A DNA stretch of 36,737 bases from a virus. Below are positions 15,360 to 24,696 of this stretch, in pieces. The notes below the pieces were generated by a model that had not been told where the DNA came from, ran no database searches, and was given only the letters and a program-made list of their open reading frames with translations. Numbering within the stretch: position 1 is the first letter of the stretch; each line of letters opens with the position of its first letter. The translations under genes and the position numbers were made by a program. The stretch lies in the IMG/VR virus record IMGVR_UViG_3300030098_002707, positions 1-36,737 of that record; one strand, written 5' to 3'.

Positions 15360-16718
15360 ATGGATTATAATTCTAATAAATCAAAAGGCTACATGCCAAT
15401 AGCTTCTGGAGCAAACATGACCGGATATTACATGGGTGGTTCTTCTAACTTAATGGATATGATGCAGACTGGTGGTCAGGCTACTAAAGGTGGTGCCTTA
15501 CTTGCACAGGCTCGACAAAGACAATCAGATCAACGCAGTCTGGAAAGAGCACAAAGGGCAGAGGCTGAAAGGCAAAAGAAAGGCGGTCTTTTTGGAACTG
15601 TCGCTGGTCTTGGTGGTGGTCTTTTAGGAGCGGCTTTAGCACCTTTGACAGGAGGGGCTAGTTTGGCTTTGGGAGCAGGTTTGGGAACTGCGGCTGGAAC
15701 TTTCTTAGGTGAAAGCTTAGGTGCTGGTAAATCAAAAAAAGTAGACCGTTCTGGCACCGTTTACGGTCAAGAACAATTTAGGGATGTAGAACAGGCTAGT
15801 AGAGACTATACAAAGGGGAAACTAGAAAGAGCTTTAGCGTCTGGTGGAAAGGCGGCGTTGAGTGCGTATGCTTCTCCGGGTGGAGGAATATACGGAAAAG
15901 TCTCAAGGGATGTTGATTCTTATGGATTACTTGGAAAAGGAAGAGGGTTCCTAACAAAAACATTTACTTCTCCAAGCTTGCCCGTTGCACCTAATGTAGA
16001 AAGAATAACAGATTTATCAAGCATAGCTGGTGAATTAGTAGACCCTAGTGCTAGTGCTAAAATATTTGACCCTTCTTCTATTTTTCCTGAGTCTACTTAC
16101 AATCCAATGGCATCTGTTTCGGGGCCATTATTGGCAAGTGGTAGCTTTTTAGGAGGTATGCAAGACGGTGGCCTTGTTGAGTATCAGTATGGAGGCGGTG
16201 TAGGGAACATACAAAGTATTTTAAATCAGGCTGGAATGACAACGACTCCTGAGCAGTTAGCACTGTTTGAGCAGTTTGACGACACTGCCTTAAATCAATT
16301 AGCTAAAGGATTGCAGGATAATCTACTTTCAGGAACGCAACAAGCCGCACAACAACAAGCTGGTGCTGGGTTTGCTGGTTCTGGTGCAGTACAACAAGCA
16401 CAAGCACAGCAAAGAGAAAGAGCAATGGAAGATTTAACCTCTGCACAAGAACAAGCGGCTAGGGATTTTGAGTCGCAAACATTGGGTCAGGCGGCTCAAA
16501 TGATACAAGAAGGAGCAGAGTTTGGTGGTGTTAGGGAGGAACCTCAGTTTGAACAGGCTCCTACGGAAGAAGCTGGATGGAGCCCTCCTCAGAATCCACA
16601 GCAAGGTGCTACCTACGCTTTTAATAATCAAAACTGGATATGGGACGGCTCTAATTGGGTAATTGGTGAACAGTTTACATACGACATGGATTCGTATTAT
16701 GACGACCTCTACGGTTAA
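15360..16718 (+). CDS. Gly/Ala-rich internal virion (ejection-type) protein
   Basis: A 452-residue protein. Residues ~45-75 are a charged helix; residues ~75-120 are a hydrophobic Gly/Ala stretch with glycine-zipper spacing ('GLGGGLLGAALAPLTGGASL') able to enter a membrane. Residues ~320-385 are Gln/Ala-rich helix. The end has 'NNQNWIWDGSNWV', a Trp-rich WxWxGxxW block common at phage virion protein ends. Together with the two genes that follow, this fits a set of ejection proteins that open a path for DNA through the host envelope, as T7 gp14-gp16 do. Ribosome site AAAGGAA. Confidence 0.6.
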   Translation: MDYNSNKSKGYMPIASGANMTGYYMGGSSNLMDMMQTGGQATKGGALLAQARQRQSDQRSLERAQRAEAERQKKGGLFGTVAGLGGGLLGAALAPLTGGASLALGAGLGTAAGTFLGESLGAGKSKKVDRSGTVYGQEQFRDVEQASRDYTKGKLERALASGGKAALSAYASPGGGIYGKVSRDVDSYGLLGKGRGFLTKTFTSPSLPVAPNVERITDLSSIAGELVDPSASAKIFDPSSIFPESTYNPMASVSGPLLASGSFLGGMQDGGLVEYQYGGGVGNIQSILNQAGMTTTPEQLALFEQFDDTALNQLAKGLQDNLLSGTQQAAQQQAGAGFAGSGAVQQAQAQQRERAMEDLTSAQEQAARDFESQTLGQAAQMIQEGAEFGGVREEPQFEQAPTEEAGWSPPQNPQQGATYAFNNQNWIWDGSNWVIGEQFTYDMDSYYDDLYG

Positions 16719-16731
16719 AGGAGTATTATAA

Positions 16732-17676
16732 ATGGCTAACGGCCCTAGAACCATATACAGTAGAAGACAGAGACTGGCTCCCGGTCAGTACGACACACCC
16801 CTTGCAGACTTTTTACGGAACTTGCCAGATTATTTTAATCAATATCAGCAAAACCAATTAGCACTTGAAAGGCAAAAGATACAAACTAAAAGATATGAGG
16901 ATGCACAGAAACAGCAAGAGTTTAGAAATGATATAAGTCTTGCTAATTTACTTGACGGGTCTTCTCAGACTAAGTTTTTAAAAAGTTCTAAAGACCCAAG
17001 ATTGCAAAATATAGGTAACCAAAGAGAGTCTAGTGAAAACACATTTCAAGAGATTTTAAACTCAGGAAATATGTCTGAATCTGATATTGAAAACATTAAC
17101 TTTTTTAAAGAGTCATTAAACGATCCAAACATAAGAGGAAACAAAGAAAGAGAGAATCAAATAAAATCTCAAATTAAAACATTACAAGATAAAAGCTTAC
17201 TGCAATCTTTAGAAAGTAGTATAGGAGACAGAGAGGACAATGCTCTTAAAATAATAATGGCGAAGGGTAAAAGTGGAGATGTCTCTGGTGCTTATGAAGA
17301 TTTTTTAGAGTTTGAGAAAAAAACAATTAATAGAAAGAGAAAAACAGCTAAAGGTAGAGATAATGTTTTAAGATATGTTGATGATGGTACTCCTGTTTTT
17401 AGAAACATACCAATGACAGCAACGCCAAGTGCCCAAGTAGAATATGTTCAAACAGAGCTTAAAGAAGTGAGAAGATTGCTAAGGACAAAAGATAAAAATT
17501 CAAAAGAGTATCAGGATTTACTTGATAGGGAAAAGGATCTGGTTAATAGGGCAGATGTTCTTAGCGGAATAAACAACCAGCAATCTGATTTATTTAATAA
17601 TAATTCAAGATTTTTATTTGAAGCTGATCCCTCACCCGCAGAGAGTTCGGCGGCAAGGATTAAAATTGATTATTGA
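16732..17676 (+). CDS. Coiled-coil internal virion protein
   Basis: A 314-residue, Lys/Glu/Gln-rich protein with long predicted helices ('QNQLALERQKIQTKRYED', 'VEYVQTELKEVRRLLRTK'), and no catalytic motif. A good AAAGGAG site precedes ATG 16732. Its stop overlaps the start of the 1760-residue protein (TGATG). The helical nature and place between two ejection-type proteins suggest it is a middle ejection protein, by analogy with T7 gp15; homology is not visible. Confidence 0.5.
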   Translation: MANGPRTIYSRRQRLAPGQYDTPLADFLRNLPDYFNQYQQNQLALERQKIQTKRYEDAQKQQEFRNDISLANLLDGSSQTKFLKSSKDPRLQNIGNQRESSENTFQEILNSGNMSESDIENINFFKESLNDPNIRGNKERENQIKSQIKTLQDKSLLQSLESSIGDREDNALKIIMAKGKSGDVSGAYEDFLEFEKKTINRKRKTAKGRDNVLRYVDDGTPVFRNIPMTATPSAQVEYVQTELKEVRRLLRTKDKNSKEYQDLLDREKDLVNRADVLSGINNQQSDLFNNNSRFLFEADPSPAESSAARIKIDY

Positions 17677-20600
17677 TGGCACTAGAATCCTTAAAAAAAT
17701 TATACAATGGAGTTTCTTCACAGCAAGTTGACATTGGAGATTTTGACACGTTCAAATCTAAAATGCAATCATCGGAATCTAGACGTAAATTTTACGATCA
17801 GGTTTCTGGACTGGGAATAGATATAGGTGATTATGAAACATTTGAGTTAAAGGTATCCTCACCTTCCCCCTCCGTTGATGTCAATGAGTTTTTTGTTGAC
17901 CCTAATGATTCCTTGAATCAACAAGATTCTTTTAAACAAAGTATTTATGATTCTGTAAAACGTCAAGAAAACAGTATTGCTACAAACAACCCCTATGGCG
18001 TAAATCTTCCTAGAAAAAAATCTAATGTAGATAAGATAGCAAGTTTAGGCGGTAAAGTCATGGAAGGAAGCCAGACTCTTCTTGAGTTTGATAGTCTTGA
18101 TAACGGATTGCAAGTTGGAGAAGAGATCATTGATAATATCCTTAGTCAAACAAACAATGACCCATCTAAGTTTTATTCTAGCTATTCTGGATTACCTGAA
18201 GATAGCCCAGAAGTAAAATCTTTTGTAGAAATATTTAATGAACAAAGACAAAAATACACTCCTAAGCAAGAAACAAATTTAGATAGAATTATTAGGGCAT
18301 TAGAGCAAGGAAAACAAAATCCACAATACATAATGAAAACTGCATCTGAGCCAGATGCAGTAGACAGATTAACAAAATCAGCAACTCCTCTTCCTAAATT
18401 TGTAATGGGTATTCCTACTTCTGAAATTACTACAGCTCAGGTTAAAAGAAGAGAGCGATTGACTCCAAAAGAAATAGCACAGGCTCAAAACAAATTATTT
18501 TTACAAAGGGAAATAGCAAAAGAGAAAAAGAAAGGTTTGAGTGAGCGTGATGCTTATAGAAAAGTTGTGTCCAGTGCTGGTGGTACCCCACCAAGTGTTG
18601 TAGATCTTGCTATGGAAAAATCTATTACGGGTGCCGTTTTCAGGATTATGAATTTAAATCAAACGGTAATGTTGGATGATTATCCACAGGCAGAAATAAA
18701 AGAAGTAAGTGACATGGTTTCTTTGGATTTTCTAGAGCAAGTAGTTTCAGGTGCTGTTGCGATGGTTATGCCTGTTGATGCAATGCTATTTGGTTTAGGG
18801 GGTAAGGCTGGTGCAAAGGTTGGTCAAAAATCTATTGAAGCATTACCCCAATTAAAAAGAATTTCTAAGTTTGCAGATGAGGCCGCAAGGTTAGTATCGA
18901 AAGGGACAAATACTCCACTACCTCAAGTTAGGGTTCTTGCAAAAGAGGCCGTTCATAGAATGACTGGTGGTGCAGGAGGGTTTGGTGCATTTGATGCTGG
19001 TAGGAACATAGTAGATCAGATAGAAAATACAGGTGAGATTGATGTTGTTGAGGCTTTAGAAGCCACTTTAAAAGGTATGGTCATTGGTGGTAGTGTTGGT
19101 TCATTGGGTTTTGCTGGTGCTAAAGCTGGAAATCTTATTGGAAGTAAGACCTCTAAAGCTGGTGAGTTTTCGGCAGAAGTTTTTGGGTTGGGAACAGTTG
19201 CTCCGGTTATTGAAGGTGAGCCTATAACAAAACAAGGTTACGTTGAGGCCGCTGGCACCATTATAGGTTTAAAGTTTTTAAAGCAATTTTCTGCTGAAAA
19301 TCAAAGAAGAATTACCGAATCTTTAGGTGAGGAGATTCAAAGAAGAACCGAGCAATCTGGAAAGAGAATGGATGAAGTTGCTAATGAGATTGGTGATAGA
19401 CTAAAAACTTCTTTCGAGTTGGCAATAGAAGGCAAGTCCCCAGAAAAATCTAGAAGTGTTATGATAGATAAGGGCATGGAGTTTGACTTGTCTGTAAAGA
19501 AAACTGAAAAGCCATTAAGTGAAGACCCTTCAAGGCCTTTAAGGGTTACAGATGTTTTAGTTTCTGAAAAGGTTGTGGGATTAAAAGGTGTAAAAGAACC
19601 CGGATCGGTAGAGTACACACCTAGAAATCAAACTAGACCAGAAAGAATGCAAATAGAATCTGACATTAGAAGACTGGCATCTGATATGAAAACTCTTGAA
19701 AAGAATGGTGCTCAACAAAAATTGTTAGATGACATGCAAAATAGCATTGATGCTAAGGTTGCAAAATTAAATGAGATTGCCGTTGAAAGAAAAGATATTG
19801 AAAACTTGTTCACGCCCCCAGAAGTATTAAAACAAACGCAAAGAGAAGTTGTTTCTACTGAGCAGGTGGCAAAAGATGTTGTAGAGAGTAGATTGCAATT
19901 TCAAGGAAGAGTAAAGGGTCTTGAGTCTCAGTTAGCAAGTAGGGATAAAGCAGAGCAAAAAAGGTTAGAAGCCTATTTGAAAGAAAAAGATATATACAAT
20001 AGACCATTTGAACCTAATCCATTTTTAGAAGTTCCTTTACACCCCGCAGACGCAGGTCGGAGAGTTTTAGAATCTATACAGTCTCCCAAGCAAACTGTTC
20101 AACAGTTACCAACAGAAAAAAAGTTAAAGGGATTTGAAATTCAAAAAGAGTTTACTGACTTAGATTTAACTGTAAAGGCGAATGAAACGGCATTGCAAAA
20201 TCCAAACTTAACTCCAATGCAAAAACAAAGACTCGAAGCCTCTAATCAAAAAGCAAAAGAATTGTTAAGAGATACTCAGGATAGGGCCAATATAGAAGGT
20301 TTAGAATTGCAAATGTTCATGGGCGTGCCAACTCCTTCTATATTAAAAAGCTTATTTGGTTCTAGTAAAAAGAGACCGAGGGCCTTGCGAGAACAAGAGG
20401 TAGAAAGGCTGTACAATCAAGCTATAAAAAGATTAGATAAAAAAATAGAAAATGAGGGTGTTAAGGTTGAGACACAGAATCCAGTATCTGTTGAACCTAT
20501 TAGACCTCAAGGGTTTGGAGAAAAGGTGTATAATGTTTTCTTTTCCGACCTAATAGAAAGGACTGCAAATGTAGGAACACAAACCTCCATACAGGCCGCT

Positions 20601-22958
20601 GAATCTGGCAGAAGAGCCATAGATATAACAAAAGAAACGTATGGTAGACTAGCACCCACTCTAGATGTTATTTTAAAACAAAGTGGTAAGATGTTTGGGG
20701 CTGAAGGCAAGGCTGTTAGAGAGCTATCTGAGTTTGTAGAAGTTGATGTTGGTGCTGGTAACAAAGTGTTAATGTCTAATTTACATGCTGGCATAGAAGG
20801 ATACCCGGTTAAGCTATCTAAAGAAGCTAAAAAGCAAATAGAAAAAATTAAAGACCTCATAGAAGAAAGGGGTAAAATCTTTGAGGAAATAGGACTAATG
20901 CAAGAAGGTGCTGATGGTAAAATAAGACCTTTTAAAGTAATTGGTAGGAATATTGCTCCTAGAATAATGTCTGGTGAATTTTATACCATTATACAGCGAG
21001 GCCCAAATACAAAATCAAATGAGTATAACATACTCGTATCTGAGTTCGCTAAAGCAAATGGTGCTACAGAAAAACAAGTAAGAGATTACTTTAATGAGTT
21101 CCGTGATAACTTTACAGGTTCTGGTGGATTAACATTGCAAGGGGGTGTCCCTGCAAGTAGACCAACAAGAACTACTCAAGCAGAGCACAGTAGAAAATGG
21201 AAACATATACCGCAAGCAATCAAGGTAGGTAAAGATTTAATTCCGATAGTAGAGTATAGACCTTTTGAATATGCAAGAAGATTAGTGGAGACTGGATCTA
21301 GTCGTGTTGGGGTTGCAAAAGTTTTTGGTCAAGAGTTAGCGGGAACAAGCACAATAAATAAAATAAAAGAACAGTTAAGCAATGAGGGTGTTTCAGTTGT
21401 TGAATTTCACGAAATGATAAAAGGATTAAGCGGTGTGCCAATAGAACCATCACTGGTAATTGGAACATCCAAGGGCGTTAGGGCTATAAATGCAACCTAT
21501 GATGTTTTAAAAACAACATCTTTATCTGCATCGGCTATACCAAACTTAGGTGAGTTTTTAGGCAGTACTAGAAGATTTGCTGGTACTGCTGGGTTAGCAA
21601 AAGCATTGTTTGATTTAAAACTAGGGCTACCAACAGCTAAGGCAAAGCAATTAGAGGCTTACTTGGATAGTATAGGTGCAATAACTAAAGACATAGCAAA
21701 CTTTTCGATTGATCCTAATAGGCCAGTATCTTCTTTTATTAGGGCATTAAATGAAGCCCAGAGAAGTGCGTTTGTTTATAGGTATATGAACCAACTTCAA
21801 GAAGCAACGGCGGCTGTAGTTGCCTTCAACAAAGTAGAGACATATAAGCAAGGCAAGGGAAAAAACATAGATAAAATATTTTTAAGAGAGATGGGTTTTT
21901 CAAGAGAAGATGCTAGGCTAATGGTAAGCGGAAACGCACCTCAAAGGTTGTATGACGCTTTAATAAGAAGGGCACCCGCACACTTAACAGGTGGTGCTCA
22001 AAGAGTTGGTGAACAATCTAGGGCTGAATCAAGTAGAATATTTAAAGCCTTGACTGCATTTGAAACCTATGCTCAGATGAAGATAAGATCGTTGAACAGA
22101 GTTGCAAAGACATACGGCACAGTTACAAGGGAAGCTTTTGCAGAAAGAAACTATGGTAAAGCTGTAGATGCACACAGGGCTTTGTTAAGTGAGTTTTACG
22201 GTCTTGCAATATCTGGTTTGACGGCTCAATTTGCACTGTCTTATTTTTATGGAGGAGAGGATAATGTTGAAATTAAATACAATGAAGCAAAAGATGACCC
22301 ATTTAGGGCTTTAATAGATGCTTGGACATATACTGCTTTTGGAGGGATATATGGTCAAATATTAAAAGCTACGGGAGGAGATGTTGGCATAGACAGATTG
22401 TATCCAATAACAGTAATGAGAGAAACAGTTGGAGCCGTTACTGGCACAGGTAGGTACACATACGATGAAGGTATGGATCGTGCTATTAAGTTTGGAGAAA
22501 GGTTCGCACCTGCTAACAAAGCTTTTAAAAATGCTTTAGTAACTGTTGGGTTGGGAAGTCCGGAAGCTAGAAAGTCAGACAATGCTATTCGTGCTTACTA
22601 CAGATGGAAGATAGAAAATAAGTATGGTGGAAAATACACTTCGGTACCAGATGAGAATATAAAGAAGTTTAGAACTAATATGATAAAAGCATATGAGGCT
22701 TTCAGAAAACAAAAACCAGAGCGAGAAGTTTATCAGTTACTTATGAAGGCTGTTACTGAATCTGGTAAAGACTTATCAAGTGTTTCCAGCTCATTAAATG
22801 GTAAAAGGTTATTAACAAAATCTAAAATAGCACCCGGTGCTGGTGATGAAGAATTTACCAAAAGAAAAAATGAGCTTAAAAAAAGAATTGGGCAAGAAGC
22901 TTATAACAGATTGGTCATACATGATGAATTGCTCAGTCTTATCGCAGAAGACTTTTAA
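17676..22958 (+). CDS. Giant internal virion / ejection protein (1760 residues)
   Basis: ATG at 17676 overlaps the preceding stop (TGATG). The N terminus has two tandem copies of a motif, VDIGDFDTFKSKM and IDIGDYETFELKV, seen at the start of many large phage virion proteins. A hydrophobic Gly/Ala segment lies around residues 355-385 and another around 440-490, followed by long coiled coils (residues ~600-960). The C-terminal third contains 'EHSRKWKHIPQAIKVG' and a membrane-like 'FYGLAISGLTAQFALSYFYG' at about residue 1510. The size and position recall T7 gp16 ejection protein, though no lytic transglycosylase motif is evident. It ends three bases from the convergent leftward arm. Confidence 0.65.
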   Translation: MALESLKKLYNGVSSQQVDIGDFDTFKSKMQSSESRRKFYDQVSGLGIDIGDYETFELKVSSPSPSVDVNEFFVDPNDSLNQQDSFKQSIYDSVKRQENSIATNNPYGVNLPRKKSNVDKIASLGGKVMEGSQTLLEFDSLDNGLQVGEEIIDNILSQTNNDPSKFYSSYSGLPEDSPEVKSFVEIFNEQRQKYTPKQETNLDRIIRALEQGKQNPQYIMKTASEPDAVDRLTKSATPLPKFVMGIPTSEITTAQVKRRERLTPKEIAQAQNKLFLQREIAKEKKKGLSERDAYRKVVSSAGGTPPSVVDLAMEKSITGAVFRIMNLNQTVMLDDYPQAEIKEVSDMVSLDFLEQVVSGAVAMVMPVDAMLFGLGGKAGAKVGQKSIEALPQLKRISKFADEAARLVSKGTNTPLPQVRVLAKEAVHRMTGGAGGFGAFDAGRNIVDQIENTGEIDVVEALEATLKGMVIGGSVGSLGFAGAKAGNLIGSKTSKAGEFSAEVFGLGTVAPVIEGEPITKQGYVEAAGTIIGLKFLKQFSAENQRRITESLGEEIQRRTEQSGKRMDEVANEIGDRLKTSFELAIEGKSPEKSRSVMIDKGMEFDLSVKKTEKPLSEDPSRPLRVTDVLVSEKVVGLKGVKEPGSVEYTPRNQTRPERMQIESDIRRLASDMKTLEKNGAQQKLLDDMQNSIDAKVAKLNEIAVERKDIENLFTPPEVLKQTQREVVSTEQVAKDVVESRLQFQGRVKGLESQLASRDKAEQKRLEAYLKEKDIYNRPFEPNPFLEVPLHPADAGRRVLESIQSPKQTVQQLPTEKKLKGFEIQKEFTDLDLTVKANETALQNPNLTPMQKQRLEASNQKAKELLRDTQDRANIEGLELQMFMGVPTPSILKSLFGSSKKRPRALREQEVERLYNQAIKRLDKKIENEGVKVETQNPVSVEPIRPQGFGEKVYNVFFSDLIERTANVGTQTSIQAAESGRRAIDITKETYGRLAPTLDVILKQSGKMFGAEGKAVRELSEFVEVDVGAGNKVLMSNLHAGIEGYPVKLSKEAKKQIEKIKDLIEERGKIFEEIGLMQEGADGKIRPFKVIGRNIAPRIMSGEFYTIIQRGPNTKSNEYNILVSEFAKANGATEKQVRDYFNEFRDNFTGSGGLTLQGGVPASRPTRTTQAEHSRKWKHIPQAIKVGKDLIPIVEYRPFEYARRLVETGSSRVGVAKVFGQELAGTSTINKIKEQLSNEGVSVVEFHEMIKGLSGVPIEPSLVIGTSKGVRAINATYDVLKTTSLSASAIPNLGEFLGSTRRFAGTAGLAKALFDLKLGLPTAKAKQLEAYLDSIGAITKDIANFSIDPNRPVSSFIRALNEAQRSAFVYRYMNQLQEATAAVVAFNKVETYKQGKGKNIDKIFLREMGFSREDARLMVSGNAPQRLYDALIRRAPAHLTGGAQRVGEQSRAESSRIFKALTAFETYAQMKIRSLNRVAKTYGTVTREAFAERNYGKAVDAHRALLSEFYGLAISGLTAQFALSYFYGGEDNVEIKYNEAKDDPFRALIDAWTYTAFGGIYGQILKATGGDVGIDRLYPITVMRETVGAVTGTGRYTYDEGMDRAIKFGERFAPANKAFKNALVTVGLGSPEARKSDNAIRAYYRWKIENKYGGKYTSVPDENIKKFRTNMIKAYEAFRKQKPEREVYQLLMKAVTESGKDLSSVSSSLNGKRLLTKSKIAPGAGDEEFTKRKNELKKRIGQEAYNRLVIHDELLSLIAEDF

Positions 22959-22961
22959 CTT

Positions 22962-23153
22962 TTAGCCCTTTCGTAAAGCTTCCTCTGCGTATTCTGTAAG
23001 TCCTTGCTTGCTCCAGAAGTCAGACAATTTCTGAAAGTAATCTTTTCTTGATATTCTACCAGTCATTAATTTATTTATGAGACTCATTAATTCCTGAACC
23101 TCTTCTTCTTCCATAATCTGGTCTTCCTTTGAAAACTCATCTAATATATCCAT
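22962..23153 (-). CDS. Small acidic protein at the convergence point
   Basis: A 63-residue protein, acidic and helical ('EEEEVQELMSLINKLM'), then 'ISRKDYFQKLSDFWSKQG'. It ends three bases from the stop of the giant rightward gene, so both arms meet without an intervening terminator. It overlaps by one base the stop of the previous minus-strand gene (TAATG), so the two are coupled. No family recognised. Confidence 0.55.
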   Translation of the reverse strand: MDILDEFSKEDQIMEEEEVQELMSLINKLMTGRISRKDYFQKLSDFWSKQGLTEYAEEALRKG

Positions 23154-23455
23154 TATCTTTTTCTCCTTAGTATTAATTCACTGTATTCTTGGTTTTTATT
23201 TTTAACATATGTTGACCTTTGGCTTTTGCTCATTTCCAACCAACAATCCGGAAGTGACGAAACCCTTCCATCAAAACTACTTGCAACCCCACAAAACTCT
23301 TTTTCCTGATCATCGAATTTGCCAGTAATTGGGTCATATGTAGAAAAACCACAAAAAGAACACGATTTACCTGTCTTACTACAAATTTCAAACATCACCC
23401 TTAAAAAACCCCCTCTAATCTTCCGTATCTCGCCGTAAAATAAATTATTCGACAT
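23153..23455 (-). CDS. Cysteine-rich small protein
   Basis: A 100-residue protein with C24, C31, C34 and two further cysteines (FCGVA, DCWLE). 'CSFCGF' looks like a metal-binding knuckle, and the arrangement could hold zinc. The gene lies downstream of a terminator hairpin, so it may have its own weak promoter or be read by readthrough. The ribosome site is poor. Function unknown; a small metal-binding accessory protein is all that can be said. Confidence 0.5.
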   Translation of the reverse strand: MSNNLFYGEIRKIRGGFLRVMFEICSKTGKSCSFCGFSTYDPITGKFDDQEKEFCGVASSFDGRVSSLPDCWLEMSKSQRSTYVKNKNQEYSELILRRKR

Positions 23456-23481
23456 AACTATTGCCTAAAAATAAACCATTG

Positions 23482-23507
23482 AATAAGGGGGCCGTAGCCC
23501 CCCTATT
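23482..23507 (-). terminator. Rho-independent-type terminator with UACG tetraloop
   Basis: Read on the minus strand, AATAGGGGGGC-TACG-GCCCCCTTATT forms an 11-bp stem (one G-U) closed by C(UACG)G, a very stable UNCG-type tetraloop, followed by a U-rich stretch. It lies just after the stop of the 23519-23731 gene. On the plus strand the same stem has an A-C mismatch but may still stop late transcripts that run past the convergence point. Confidence 0.7.
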
Positions 23508-23518
23508 ATTGATTGAAC

Positions 23519-23731
23519 CTAAAAAGGGCTATCGCTCTTCTTATATGGTTCTTTTGTTTGTCCAGCCAAGTACCTGTTACCGTTTTTGTCTTGGTTTATC
23601 CATAATGAAACATCTCTTTTTGTTCCATCAAAGATTCCGGTACCAGTGTAATCAGGTTTTTTATCACCATCTTTCTTGTACTTGTTTTTCCACAGTTTAA
23701 AGCTGTGGTCTTTTTCTTTGTATTCGGGCAT
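23519..23731 (-). CDS. Small DUF736-like phage protein
   Basis: A 70-residue protein. 'KKPDYTGTGIFDGTKRDVSL' then 'WINQDKNGNRYLAGQTKEPY' matches the pattern 'YTGxxxxxGxxYxxSxWxxxxKxGxxYxxLxxK' of a small OB-like domain common in phages and plasmids (DUF736-like). In other phages such proteins lie near replication/recombination genes and may bind nucleic acid. It is the last gene before the terminator of the leftward transcript. Confidence 0.6.
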   Translation of the reverse strand: MPEYKEKDHSFKLWKNKYKKDGDKKPDYTGTGIFDGTKRDVSLWINQDKNGNRYLAGQTKEPYKKSDSPF

Positions 23732-23756
23732 TTATAGCCTCCTATTTATGGGCAGG

Positions 23757-23969
23757 TCAATTCAATGTCTTTTTTAACCAACCAAAAGACATTTCTTGTT
23801 TGTCATCTATTTTATAAGAATTGACCCAACCCGTTCTTTGTTCATATTTTAAGCGTAACTCCTTTAGTCTTTGATGGGCCGCTCCGTTTTTCTGAACCAC
23901 TCCATTTTTTAAAAGTGATTCGTAGTAATATATTAGCCCTCTAAGTCCAAGCTTTAAAGTGTTATCCAT
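23757..23969 (-). CDS. Small helical protein, unknown
   Basis: A 70-residue protein with two helices ('GLRGLIYYYESLLKNGVV' and 'HQRLKELRLKYEQRTGW'), basic, without cysteines. Its start overlaps the stop of the resolvase-like gene by 8 nt. It probably forms part of the recombination operon but has no recognised domain. Confidence 0.55.
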   Translation of the reverse strand: MDNTLKLGLRGLIYYYESLLKNGVVQKNGAAHQRLKELRLKYEQRTGWVNSYKIDDKQEMSFGWLKKTLN

Positions 23970-24291
23970 CTGCCATTTCCTTCATTATTGTTAGTATGTT
24001 AATAAAGTATTCATAGTCCAGTACAATATATGGTTTACCACGATCCTCACGAATGACCACCCCTTCCTCATGTTTCTCAGGTTTCATCCACTTGGCTATT
24101 CTTACACGTCTTTTACAACCATAATAATGTCCTTCTATTTCTATGTCTCCTTTTTCATGCTGTGCTCCACCTCTATCTCTGTTATAGGCCTCAAGTCCTA
24201 TTTCCCTTGCCATTCTCACAGCCTGTCTTTGTAATTCCGCACCCCGTTGCCGTGCTCTTTTACCACGTTTTACATTTTTTGGATTCTTCAT
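23962..24291 (-). CDS. Holliday-junction-resolvase-like (restriction-fold) protein, degenerate catalytic site
   Basis: A 109-residue basic protein. 'RGGAQHEKGDIEIEG' holds the Gly-Asp (G48 D49) of the PD-(D/E)XK fold, and 'YYGCKRRVRIAKW' (residues 56-68) aligns with the ExK strand, but the usual Glu is a Gly (G58-C59-K60). 'GVVIREDRGKPYIVL' matches the following conserved strand in phage resolvase-type proteins. The protein may have an altered active site, be inactive, or use another acid. It would act at branched DNA or during recombination. Starts at an ATGA overlap with the small zinc-ribbon gene. Confidence 0.65.
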   Translation of the reverse strand: MKNPKNVKRGKRARQRGAELQRQAVRMAREIGLEAYNRDRGGAQHEKGDIEIEGHYYGCKRRVRIAKWMKPEKHEEGVVIREDRGKPYIVLDYEYFINILTIMKEMADG

Positions 24292-24458
24292 GTTGCAAGC
24301 CTTAATCTACTATTTATTTTCTTTATGAAACATCTGGGACACCTCTTAAACAATCTCTTGGAATTATCCCAATGTATCTTATCACATTTAGGACATTCAT
24401 ATAAATACTCTATGAGGTCGTACCCATTCACTGTTTTCTTTCTCGTGACATCACGCAT
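24288..24458 (-). CDS. Small zinc-ribbon protein (56 residues)
   Basis: ATG at 24458 overlaps the stop of the preceding minus gene by 8 nt and its TGA overlaps the ATG of the resolvase-like gene (ATGA). It encodes 56 residues with two CxxC knuckles: 'YECPKCDKIHWDNSKRLF' then 'KRCPRCFIKK'. The spacing between knuckles (about 17 residues) is zinc-ribbon-like. The product is basic. Tight coupling on both sides strongly supports a real gene; it could help load or target the neighbouring nuclease. Confidence 0.7.
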   Translation of the reverse strand: MRDVTRKKTVNGYDLIEYLYECPKCDKIHWDNSKRLFKRCPRCFIKKINSRLRLAT

Positions 24459-24696
24459 CGTTTATCACCGATGCTTCTACCAGTATTTCTTTATCGCTAA
24501 CCGCTTCTGCCATGGCACCGTTTTCCTTATCTACCATTTGGTCTTTAATTCTTTGCATGTCTTTTAATAGACTGAGATAAGGGCCTCTGTAATTCTGAAG
24601 CTCCTTACTTTGCAATGCTATCTTCAGTGCGTTAATGTGTACCTCTACCTCTTGCTTAGAGTACCTTATCAATGCAGTACATGAATATTCTTTCAT
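24451..24696 (-). CDS. Unknown protein of the recombination operon
   Basis: An 81-residue protein with a helical, charged centre ('EVEVHINALKIALQSKELQN') and an acidic end. It overlaps both neighbours (4 nt with the PD-(D/E)XK gene and 8 nt with the zinc-ribbon gene). No motif recognised. Genetic linkage suggests an accessory role in DNA metabolism. Confidence 0.55.
   Translation of the reverse strand: MKEYSCTALIRYSKQEVEVHINALKIALQSKELQNYRGPYLSLLKDMQRIKDQMVDKENGAMAEAVSDKEILVEASVINDA

Noticed and set aside
15530-15757. Minus-strand Pro/Lys/Ala-rich ORF
   Set aside because: It mirrors the Gly/Ala-rich segment of the plus gene; no start signal.
20507-20860. Minus-strand ORF inside the giant virion gene
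   Set aside because: Antisense shadow without ribosome site; the plus frame is plainly coding.
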